A stretch of 64,000 nt of DNA from Planctomycetota bacterium (GTDB taxonomy: Bacteria > Planctomycetota > UBA1135 > GCA-002686595). Shown in pieces: positions 28,157 to 36,155 of the stretch. The stretch is from positions 124,001 to 188,000 of the forward strand of contig JADJNY010000008.1 of NCBI GenBank assembly GCA_016714045.1. The letters run 5' to 3'. Under the pieces are notes generated by a model. It was not told the origin of the DNA. It saw nothing but the letters and a program-made list of their open reading frames with translations, and did not search any database. The translations under genes were made by a program, and so were the position numbers. How positions within the stretch are numbered: position 1 is the stretch's first letter; each line of letters opens with the position of its first letter.

Positions 28157-29490
28157 ATGGACGAGTCGCTGCCCCCCAGTCCGAGAGCCGTCGCAACCTC
28201 CTCCTCCTCGGCGCCGCCGCCGGCCTGCTCGGCGCCTGCGCGAGCACGAACGGCGCGCGCACGTTCCCCGCGCCGCGCCGCACGCGCGTGCGCAAACCGC
28301 CGCGCGACGGCGAGGCGATCAAGATGGGGGTGATCGGCATCGGCGCGCCGTCGACGCCCGCGATGGGCTTCGGGCACTGCCAGCGCATCTGCCAGCTCGC
28401 GAAGGACGGCCACGAGAAGGTCGAGATCGTCGCGATCGCCGACGTCGCGAAGCCGTACCTCGCGCGCGGCGTCGAACACTGCTCGAAGGAGCAGGGGATC
28501 GGGGTGCAGGGTTACGCGGACTACCGTGAGCTCCTCGCGCGCAACGACCTGCACGGCGTCTTGATCGCGACGCCGGAGCACTGGCACGCGCCGATGGCGA
28601 TCGATGCGCTCCAACAAGGCCTCGACGTCTACGTCGAGAAGCCGATGACGTACGACCTCGACGACGCGCTCCTCTTGCGCGCCGCGGTCCATGCGAACCC
28701 CGAGCAGGTGTTCCAGTGCGGGACGCAGTTCCTGCAGCACGCGAAGTACGCGAAGGCGAAAGAGCTGATCGCGAAGGGCGCCATCGGCAAGCCCGTGTTC
28801 TCGCAGACGTCCTACTGCCGCAACTCGAAGGACGGCGAGTGGCTGTACGGGATCGACAAGGACCTCGTGCCCGACGTGAACGTCGACTGGCGCGCCTGGT
28901 GCGGCCCGAAGGGCTGGCACGAGTGGAAGCCCGAGGTGTTCTTCCGCTGGCGCCGCTTCCGCAAGTGGTCGTCGGGCATCGTCGGCGACCTGCTCGTTCA
29001 CGTCACGACGCCGCTCGTGTGGGCGCTCGACGTCGGCTGGCCGGTGCGCGTCGTCGCGAACGGCGGGCACTACGTCGACAAGGCGATGGAGAACCACGAC
29101 CAGGTGCTCCTGACGGTCGAGTTCGAAAAGGGCCACACGATGATCATCGCGGGCTCGACCTCGAACGAGACCGGGCTCGAGATCCTCGTGCGCGGCCACG
29201 AGGCGAACCTCTACCTCGGCGGTGACGCGTGCGTGCTGCGGCCCGAACGCATCTTCGGCGAGAACCGCGAGGAAGAGACCTTCCCCTCCGCGCCGTTCCC
29301 CGCCGGCGTCGGTGACCAGGACGCGCACCGTCTGCACTGGATGAAGTGCATCCGAACGCGCGAGAAGGCGCTCGGCGACGTCGACACGGCCGCGAAGGTG
29401 ATGGTGATCGTCGACCTCGCGACGCGCTCGATGTGGAGCGGCCGCGGGTACACGTTCGACCCCGCGACGCTGCGCGCCGAGCGCGCGTGA
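28157..29490 (+). CDS. exported Gfo/Idh/MocA oxidoreductase (one-base frame change near start)
   Basis: ATG 28157 starts MDESLPP; the body continues one frame over as QSESRRNLLLLGAAAGLLGACAS. One extra C in the run CCCCCC at 28172-28177 joins them, so a deleted base in a C7 tract is inferred. The restored N-terminus has twin arginines and a lipobox (LLGAC), meaning a Tat-exported lipoprotein. The NAD(P)-binding domain follows (MGVIGIGAPS..., VEIVAIADVAKP, VLIATPEHWHAP) with the catalytic EKP motif in VYVEKPM (about residue 160), then the C-terminal alpha/beta domain with DVNVDWRAWCGP and GDLLVH. Likely oxidises or reduces a sugar derivative outside the cytoplasm with a bound cofactor. First gene of a run of five same-strand genes. 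Confidence 0.85.
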
Positions 29491-29495
29491 GCCCG

Positions 29496-30561
29496 ATGCT
29501 CCCGCGCTTCGCCGCCGCGGCGATGGGGACGCGCTTCGAGGTCGTCGTCGACGACGAGGACCTCGTCCGCGCCCGTTCGGCGGCGGAGGCGGCGTTCGAG
29601 CGGGTCCACGAGTGCGACGCGCGGCTCTCCGCGTTCCGGACGGACTCGCTCGTCGCGCGCGCGAACCGCGGCGCGTTCGAGCGGCCGGTGGTGCTCGACG
29701 CCGAGACGTACGAGCTCCTCGAGCGGTGTCGCGGCTTCGCGCGCTCGACGCGCGGCGCGTTCGACGTCGCGGTCGGAGGCTGGATGCGCGCGCGCGGGCA
29801 CCACGCCGAGCTCGAGCGCGTCGACGCGCGTCTGGGCGCCGGGTTCGCGCTCGACGGTGCGACGCGTTCGGTGCGCTTCCTCACGCCCGACACGCGCCTC
29901 GACCTCGGCGCGATCGGCAAGGGAGGCGCTCGCGCGCGCGGCGGAGGCGTTGCGCGACGCGGGCGTCGAGCGCGCGCTCCTGCACGGCGGGACGAGCAGC
30001 GTGCTGGCGCTCGGAGGCTGGCGCGTGGCGCTCGGGCCGGGGCCGGACGCCGCGGTCGTCGAGCTCGCGGATGCGTCGCTCTCCGTTTCGTCGACGAGCG
30101 CACGCGCCGCGCACGGCCGCGGTCACCTCGTCGACCCGCGCGACGGCTCAGCCCTCGCGGTGGGTCGCACGTGCGCCGTGATCGCGCCCTCGCCGCTCGC
30201 GGCGGAGGCCTGGTCGACCGCGCTGCTCGTCCTCGACGCGCGCGGAGCGTTCGAGGCCGCGCACGCCGAGGCGCAGGCGATCGACGTCGTCGAGCGCGCC
30301 GCGCACGCCGTGCACGCCGTGCACGCCGCGCACGCCGCGGGACCGCTGCATGCAGCCGCGCGCGCCCCCGCGCTCCTGCACACCGCACTCCGGCACACCG
30401 CACTCCGGCACACCGCACTCCGGCACACCGCACTCCTCGACGCGCTCCGCGCCGACGGTGCGAGCGCGCGCCTCGCCGACGACACCGGCGCGCACGCGCC
30501 GCGCTTCCTCGGCGATCCTGCTCCCTTCTTCCACGACGTCCCCGCCCTCCACGCACGATGA
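29496..30561 (+). CDS. apbE: FAD:protein FMN transferase (ApbE family), one frame change
   Basis: ApbE attaches FMN through a phosphoester to Thr/Ser of exported flavoproteins, or removes FAD. The N-terminal half reads AAAAMGTRFEVVV, DARLSAFRTDSLVARAN and LDLGAIGKG; the second half, one frame over, reads EALARAAEALRDAGVERALLHGGTSS, then LSVSSTSA...GHLVDPRDG and AEAWSTALLVLD, all standard ApbE blocks. The break is at GGG 29921-29923 (net +1 or -2). The usual Asp of the metal-binding A-D-x2-(S/A)TA motif reads W here. Start ATG 29496 or GTG 29487, which overlaps the preceding stop. Near the end a 15-bp repeat inserts a His/Ala-rich stretch. Overlaps the next gene by ATGA, so translationally coupled. 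Confidence 0.8.
30379..30438 (+). repeat. four tandem copies of a 15-bp unit inside apbE
   Basis: CACACCGCACTCCGG repeated at 30379, 30394, 30409 and (last bases diverged) 30424, encoding HTALR four times. Just upstream, 30300-30340 holds GTGCACGCC-type units giving AHAVHAVHAAHAA. The period is a multiple of three, so the copy number can vary without breaking the frame. Confidence 0.85.
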
Positions 30562-31802
30562 CGCCCCACGATCGACGCGAGTTCCTCGCCCTCGGCGCCG
30601 CCGGCTTCGCCGCGGCCTTCCTCGAGCCCGACCCCGCGCTCGTCTTCCCGCGTCCTGCCACCGGCCTCGCGCCGCTCGACGTCGCCGTGATCGGCGCGGG
30701 GCGCCAGGGCCGCGCGATCCTCGGCGAGCTTGCGACGGTCGAGGGCGCGCGCGTCGTCGCGGTGTGCGACGTCGACGAGGGCCGCCGCAGCGCCGCCGAG
30801 AAGCGCGCGAGCGGCGCGAAGGCGTACGCGAGCCACGCGGAGCTCCTCGCGAAGGAGCCCTCCGTCGCCGCGGTCGTCGTCGCGACGCCGACGCACCTGC
30901 ACAAGGCGATCGTGCTCGATGCGCTCGCCGCGGGGAAGCACGTGTTCGTCGAAGCGCCGCTCGCGAGCACGTTCGAGGACCTCGAGGCGATGAGCGCCGC
31001 CGTGAAGGGCGCGAAGACCGTCGTCGCCGCGGGCTACCAGGGCCGCGCGAACCCGGTCTACCTCCTCGCGCGCTCGTTCCACAAGGCAGGTGCGCTGCGC
31101 GAGCTCGCGCTGCTCCACGCGCAGAACCACAAGAAGAGCGCGTGGCGCACGCCCGGCTCGACACCGGAGCGCGAGCGGGAGCTCAACTGGCACCTCGACC
31201 CCGCGCTTTCGCTCGGCCTCGAGGGCGAGTTCGGCGCGCACCAGCTCGACGTCTTCCACTGGTTCACCGGGCGCCATCCGGTGTCCGTGCGCGGCGCGGG
31301 TTCGCTGCGCCTCTTCAAGGACGGCCGCGCGATGCCGGACACGGTGCGCCTCGAGCTCACGTTCGACGACGGGCTCGCCGCGACGTGGTCGGGGACGCTC
31401 GGGAACTCGTTGCGCGGCCGACGCGAGACGATCGCGGGGGAGATGGCCGCGTTCGAGCTCGCGTGGACGCACGGGTGGATGTTCAAGGAGGCCGACGCGC
31501 CGACCGCGGGTTGGGAGGTCTACGCGAACCGCCAGCCGTTCCACACCGAGCAGGGGATCACGCTGATCGCCGACGCGACGAAGCTCGCCGCGCAGGGCAA
31601 GCTGCAGGAGGGCGTCGGTTTGCCGTACACGTCGCTGTGGTACTCGCTCGCGGACTTCGTGAAGGCGGCGGCGTCGAACGGGAAGCCCGCGTGCTCGTTC
31701 TCGGACGGCGCGCGCACGACGGCGGTCGCGATCCTCGCGCACGCGGCGGTCGCGTCGGGGGCCGCGCAGGTGATCGACCCCCAGCGGCTCGAGGCGCTGT
31801 GA
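30558..31802 (+). CDS. exported Gfo/Idh/MocA-family protein lacking the catalytic lysine
   Basis: 414 residues, ATG overlapping the apbE stop (ATGA). Tat-like start HDRREFLALGAAGFAAAFL. Rossmann domain: VAVIGAGRQGRAILGEL, RVVAVCDVDE, VVVATPTHLH. At the position where the family has E-K-P (catalytic lysine) this protein reads VFVEAPLAS (about residue 131), so Ala replaces Lys. The C-terminal domain has GEFGAHQLDVFHWFTGRHP, typical of planctomycete members. Loss of the lysine suggests a non-catalytic or re-purposed nucleotide/sugar-binding protein, perhaps partnered with the active enzyme two genes upstream. Ends 2 nt before the membrane cytochrome gene. Confidence 0.85.
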   Translation: MTPHDRREFLALGAAGFAAAFLEPDPALVFPRPATGLAPLDVAVIGAGRQGRAILGELATVEGARVVAVCDVDEGRRSAAEKRASGAKAYASHAELLAKEPSVAAVVVATPTHLHKAIVLDALAAGKHVFVEAPLASTFEDLEAMSAAVKGAKTVVAAGYQGRANPVYLLARSFHKAGALRELALLHAQNHKKSAWRTPGSTPERERELNWHLDPALSLGLEGEFGAHQLDVFHWFTGRHPVSVRGAGSLRLFKDGRAMPDTVRLELTFDDGLAATWSGTLGNSLRGRRETIAGEMAAFELAWTHGWMFKEADAPTAGWEVYANRQPFHTEQGITLIADATKLAAQGKLQEGVGLPYTSLWYSLADFVKAAASNGKPACSFSDGARTTAVAILAHAAVASGAAQVIDPQRLEAL

Positions 31803-31804
31803 CC

Positions 31805-32570
31805 ATGGACGCGCGCGCGCTGCCGAAGCTCCGCGACTTGCCGATGGGACCGCGCGTCGCGCTCACGGCGCTGCTCGTCGTGCTCGCGGGGCGGGCTCGT
31901 CGCGTCGGGCCTGCACCTCGAGGAGCACCACCAGAACCGCGACGGCGCGCCGGGCGTCTCGCGTACGGACGTCGAGGGCGCGTACCACGGCGTCACGGCG
32001 AAGGCGCCGCTCCTCGCGGTGCTCGAGGGCGCGCACCCCGGCGCGATCACCGACGCGGAGAGAAAACTCCTCCTCGCGTGGCTCGCCGGTCCGCGCGTCT
32101 CCGAGGACTACGACAACCCCGACCTCGGCGACTCGGCGCCGTCGGAGCTCCTCGCGCGCCGCTGCCTCGAGTGCCACGCGCGCGCGGCGGTCAAGGGCAC
32201 GCACGCGGACGCGAAGGTCTCGCTCGAGTACTGGGAGGACGTCAAGGCGGTCGCGTTCTCGACGCGCATCGAGCCGACGCCGATCAAGCTCCTCCTCGCG
32301 TCGACGCACGCGCACGCTTTGGCGCTCGGGTCGCTCTCGATCGTGCTCGGCTTGCTCCTCTGCGCGACGCGCTTCTCCACGCGCCTTACGGGCGCGCTCT
32401 TCGGCGTCGCGGGCGTCGCGCTGCTCCTCGACCTCGCCGGTTGGTGGCTCGCGCGCGAGTCCGACGCCTTCGTCACCCTGATCCTCGCAGCGGGCGCCGC
32501 GTACGCGTTCGCGACCGGGCTCTCGATCGTGCTCGTCGTCCTCGACCTCTGGCTGCCGCGCCGCACTTGA
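31805..32570 (+). CDS. membrane protein with c-type heme motif (one frame change)
   Basis: Start ATG 31805 gives MDARALPKLRDLPMGPRVALTALLVVLAG with one membrane span; the rest is in the next frame (GLVASGLHLEEHHQNRDG...). One surplus G in GGGG at 31888-31891 explains the change. About 254 residues when joined. The periplasmic part carries CLECHARAAVKGTH, a CxxCH heme c site, preceded by ERKLLLAWLAGPRV. Four C-terminal membrane helices follow (HALALGSLSIVLGLLLC, LFGVAGVALLLDLAGWWL, FVTLILAAGAAYAF, LSIVLVVLDLWL). Likely a membrane-anchored electron acceptor for the upstream exported oxidoreductases; the partner is inferred only from gene order. Confidence 0.7.
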
Positions 32571-32635
32571 CCGCGCCGCATCGGGGCCGCGTCCTCGCCT
32601 CCACGCGCGCCGCTCAGGGATTCGGCGTCCGCGCG

Positions 32636-34891
32636 ATGATCCCGACCATGCCCCTCGCCCTTTTCCTCCTCGCGTTCCTCCCGCAGTTCCCCGAGTCCGC
32701 CGTCGCGACGGAGCGCGCGGCCGAGGCGGCGCCCTTCGTGGGCTACGCGCTCGAGCGGCGCCCGTTGCCGCAGGCGGCGCGCACGCTGTCGCGCGTCGCG
32801 CGGCCTTCGATCGCGTGGGACGCGGTCGGCACGCGGAGCTTCCTCGTCGGCGTCGAGGACGGCGCGTTCGAGGCGTGGGTGTGGCCGTGGCAGGTGCTCC
32901 ACGACGCGCGCCTCTCGTACCGCGCGGCGAAGTCGGACGCGTTCGTCGAGCTCGGGCGCTCCGCCGAGGCGATCGAGGTGCGCCCCGACGCGACGACGAT
33001 CACGTACTCCTCGGCCGACGCGCGCGTCGAACTGCGCGCGTTCTGCCCCGACGACGAGCCGGTCGCGTTCCTTTGGCTCGCGCTCGACGTCGACGCGCCC
33101 GGCACGCTGCGCGTGTCGTTCCGTCCGCGCCTCCAGCCGCAGTGGCCCGCGGCCGTCGGCGGAGTCGCTGGGCGCTTCGACGCGCGCTTCGGCGCGTTCG
33201 TCCTGTCCGAGCCCTCCGCGCGCGTCGCGGCACTCGTCGGTTCGCCGTGGGCGGCGCGCGGGAGCGCGGGTGCGCAGTACGACCTCGCCGATGGGACGCT
33301 GCGCTTCGAGTGCGACGTCAACCCCGCGCGGGCGAAGCGCGAGTGGCTGCCGATCGCGATCGTCGCGACGGACGGCGCGGGCGCGCCGCAGCGCGCGGAG
33401 GAGCTCTACGCGCGCGCGCTGCGCTCCGCCGCGGCGCTCGCGGAGCGGCACGCCATCGCGTGGAACGTGCGCGCGGCGTCGTTCCCGATCGCCGACGTGG
33501 TCCCCGAGCTCGACGACGCCTTCTTCTGGAACGCCGTGTCGCTCCGCCAGGGCCTCGTGCGCTCCGCGGAGCTCGGCGACGGCGTCGTCGCGGGCTACGG
33601 GCCCGCGGGCGCGACGTCGCAGCGCCCCGGCTTCGCGTGGTTCTTCAGCGGCGACGTCGGATGGAACGCGCGCGGGTTTCTCGACGCGAACTTGTCCGAC
33701 GTGCTCGCGACAGGCCTCGACTTCGCGCGGCGCCATCAGCGCGCGGACGGGAAGCTCCCGCACGAGGTCGTGCTCTCCGCGCACCTCTGCGATTGGTTCG
33801 CGCGCTATCCGTTCGCGTACATCCACGGCGACACGACGGGCCTGTGGATCCACGCGTGCCGCGAGCTCGTCCAGCGCACCGGCGACCGCGCGTTCCTCGA
33901 CCGCTCGTGGAGCGCGATCGTCGCCGCGTACCGCTGGATCCGCGCGCAGGACGGCGACGGCGACGGCCTCCCGGACAACGCGCTCGCCGGGATGGGGGCG
34001 TCGGAGGTCGGCGCGCTGCGTGCGAAGCTCGCGACGGACGTGCACCTCGCGTCCGCGAGCGCGGTCGCGCTCGCGGACGTCGCGGAGCTCGCAGCATTGC
34101 GCGGCGACGATGCGCTTGCGGCCGAAGCCCGGCTTGCCGCGGAGCGCGCGCGCACGCGCCTCGCGACGGGCTTCTGGGACTCGGAGCGCGGGGAACTCGC
34201 GCATGCGCTGCTCGCGGACGGCTCCGTGTCCAAGGAGCGCACGCCGTGGCCGGCGGAGGCCGTCTTCCTGCGCCTCGTCGACGGCGAGCACGCGCTCGCG
34301 ACGATGCGCGCGCTCGGTGGGGACGACGTGACGACGCCGTGGGGCGTGCGCTTCCTGTCGAGGCACTCCGCCGCGTACGACCCGAAGGGCTACAACGAAG
34401 GTGCGGTGTGGCCGTTCCTCACCGGCATCGCGGCGCTCGGCGACTTCGAGACGGGCCGCGCGGACGAGGGCTGGGCGAAGCTCGTCGCGACGGCGCGCCT
34501 TTCGACCTCCGAAGCGCTCGGGCGCACGCCCGAGGTGCTCTCCGGCGCGCGTGCCCGTTCACTCGACGCGGCGGTGCCGCACCAGCTCTTCTCCTCGGCC
34601 GCGGTCGTGGCGCCGCTCGTCAGCGGCGTGTTCGGCTACGAAGCCGACGCGCTCGCGGGGCGAATCGTGCTCCGTCCCTCCGTGCCTGCGGTGCTCGAGG
34701 GGAGACGCATCACGCTCCGCCGGCTCGCGTTCGGTGCGGAGAAGGTCGACGTCGAGCTCCACGCGCACGACGGCGTCGTCGACGCGGACGTGCGCGTGTA
34801 CGACGGCCTCATCGCGACTGAGTTCGCGCCGAAGGTGGAGCTCCGTCCGCGCCGCGGCCGCGCGGGAGACGTGCGCGTCCGCTCCCGCTGA
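32636..34891 (+). CDS. secreted (alpha/alpha)6 glycosidase-like protein (glycogen debranching enzyme relative)
   Basis: 751 residues from ATG 32636 (ATG 32648 is equally possible); signal MPLALFLLAFLPQFP. Residues 30-270 are a beta-sandwich; residues about 290-680 form an (alpha/alpha)6 barrel like amylo-alpha-1,6-glucosidase/GH63-type enzymes: FAWFFSGDVGWNARGF supplies the putative general acid Asp (about 338) and GYNEGAVWPFLTG the putative base Glu (about 587), with RTPEVLSG and VPHQLFSSAA near the end, as in debranching-enzyme C-terminal domains. It would cleave alpha-glycosidic bonds outside the cytoplasm. Last gene of the oxidoreductase cluster, 65 bp after the membrane cytochrome, suggesting sugar release followed by oxidation. 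Confidence 0.75.
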   Translation: MIPTMPLALFLLAFLPQFPESAVATERAAEAAPFVGYALERRPLPQAARTLSRVARPSIAWDAVGTRSFLVGVEDGAFEAWVWPWQVLHDARLSYRAAKSDAFVELGRSAEAIEVRPDATTITYSSADARVELRAFCPDDEPVAFLWLALDVDAPGTLRVSFRPRLQPQWPAAVGGVAGRFDARFGAFVLSEPSARVAALVGSPWAARGSAGAQYDLADGTLRFECDVNPARAKREWLPIAIVATDGAGAPQRAEELYARALRSAAALAERHAIAWNVRAASFPIADVVPELDDAFFWNAVSLRQGLVRSAELGDGVVAGYGPAGATSQRPGFAWFFSGDVGWNARGFLDANLSDVLATGLDFARRHQRADGKLPHEVVLSAHLCDWFARYPFAYIHGDTTGLWIHACRELVQRTGDRAFLDRSWSAIVAAYRWIRAQDGDGDGLPDNALAGMGASEVGALRAKLATDVHLASASAVALADVAELAALRGDDALAAEARLAAERARTRLATGFWDSERGELAHALLADGSVSKERTPWPAEAVFLRLVDGEHALATMRALGGDDVTTPWGVRFLSRHSAAYDPKGYNEGAVWPFLTGIAALGDFETGRADEGWAKLVATARLSTSEALGRTPEVLSGARARSLDAAVPHQLFSSAAVVAPLVSGVFGYEADALAGRIVLRPSVPAVLEGRRITLRRLAFGAEKVDVELHAHDGVVDADVRVYDGLIATEFAPKVELRPRRGRAGDVRVRSR

Positions 34892-34919
34892 CGGCCGCGC
34901 GGGGGACGCGCGCGGCCGT
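34891..34919 (+). terminator. hairpin at the end of the sugar-oxidation cluster
   Basis: ACGGCCGCGCG (34891-34901) pairs with CGCGCGGCCGT (34909-34919), 11 bp, loop 7 nt, beginning at the last base of the glycosidase stop codon. Confidence 0.6.
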
Positions 34920-35080
34920 ACTCGCGGACCGTCGCGCCGGTCTCGAGCCGAACACGCCGCATGGCGTACGCCCTCTGCGCATTCGAGCGGTGCCGACTGC
35001 GTCTCATTCCGGACGGCGCGGAGCGCGGGGGAGGAGCACCCTGTGCCGACTTGCCCCGGTCCCCCCTTCACCACAACCTC

Positions 35081-35949
35081 ATGAAACACCAAGCCCTCCC
35101 CGCCGTGTCCGTGCTCGCCCTCCTCGCGTCTTGCGCCACCACCGCGCAGAACGACGGAACCCATCAAGCCTGGACCGATCGCCTGATCGATCCCGTGTCG
35201 GCGCCGACGCAGTTCGAGAGCCCGATCTTGCACACGAGCGTCAAGCCGATCGCGATCCACCACGCCATCCCCGGCGGATCGATCTTCAACGGCGGCACCG
35301 TCCGCGTGCTCGCGGTCCAGGCGCGCTACAAGGTCAACGACGACCTCGCGATCATCGCGACCAAGGACGGCTACGTCGAATTCGATCCCGACAACGGATC
35401 GAAGGGTCGGGCCTCGCCGACGTCGCCGCCGGCGCCAAGTTCGTGCTCGTGAACGACCCCGACGCGGGCTTCGTGCTCACGGGCGGCCTCGTGTGCGAGA
35501 TCGACGCAGGCGAGAAGGAAGTGTTCCAGGGCAACGGCGACTTCACGCTGCGGCCGTTCCTCAGCGCGGGCTACGACCTCGGGCCGTGGAACGTGCTCGG
35601 CGCACTCGGGTTCGACCTGCCGCTCGACTCCGACGCGAACACGTCGCGCGCCGACCTGCACGTGCACGTCGACTACGAGGTCAACAAGACGTTCTACCCG
35701 CTCGCCGAACTGAACGGCATCACGTACCTCGCCGACGGCGACAACCTGGGCGTCGATTTCGAGGGTGGCGACTTCTTCAACCTCGGCTCGACGGACGTCT
35801 CCGGCAACACGGTCGTCACGGGCGCGCTCGGCGCGCGCGTGCGCGTCCTCGACCAGCACTTCCTCGGCTTCGCGTACGAGGCGCCGCTGACGACGCGCGA
35901 GGACCTGTTCGACTGGCGCGCGACGGTCGACTTCCTGTTCTTCTTCTGA
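35081..35949 (+). CDS. outer-membrane-type beta-barrel protein with lipobox (one frame change)
   Basis: MKHQALPAVSVLALLASCATT has a lipobox-like LLASC. The first 100 residues (...IIATKDGYVEFDPDNGSKG) and the remainder (SGLADVAAGAKFVLVNDP...) are in adjacent frames; one missing G in GGG at 35404-35406 restores DNGSKGSGLADVAAG. The protein has alternating hydrophobic strands (FVLTGGLVCEI, FTLRPFLSAGYDLG, WNVLGALGFDLPL, TVVTGALGARVRVL) and ends VDFLFFF, with a C-terminal Phe as in outer-membrane barrels. About 289 residues. A surface porin-like or structural barrel is inferred; no family is recognised. Terminator-like hairpin follows. Confidence 0.65.
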
Positions 35950-35992
35950 AGTCCACGCGGGGAGGAGCGCGCTCTCGGCGCTCCGAAGCGCT

Positions 35993-36037
35993 CGCTCCGG
36001 CCCGGTGGTCCCTCGCGTGGGCCGCCGGGCCGGAGCG
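35993..36037 (+). terminator. hairpin after the barrel protein gene
   Basis: CGCTCCGGCCCGG (35993-36005) is complementary to CCGGGCCGGAGCG (36025-36037), 13 bp, with a 19-nt loop that can pair further (tgg/gcc). Confidence 0.55.
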
Positions 36038-36088
36038 CGTTTCGACTCCGCGCGCGAGGCGCGCGTGGCCGACGCACCGCGCGCGTGC

Positions 36089-36094
36089 TAGTGT
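36089..36094 (+). promoter_or_regulatory. candidate -10 element TAGTGT
   Basis: tgcTAGTGTcgg, 61 nt upstream of ATG 36156; same hexamer class as other candidates. Confidence 0.35.
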
Positions 36095-36155
36095 CGGCCC
36101 CGCGGCCTCGCGCCCGGCCGACGTCCGGCCGGACGAGCCGCCTCCAGGCATCGCG

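Noticed and set aside
30123..31742. Long minus-strand frame opposite apbE and the second oxidoreductase
   Set aside because: Arg/Glu/Leu-rich shadow without motifs or ribosome site.
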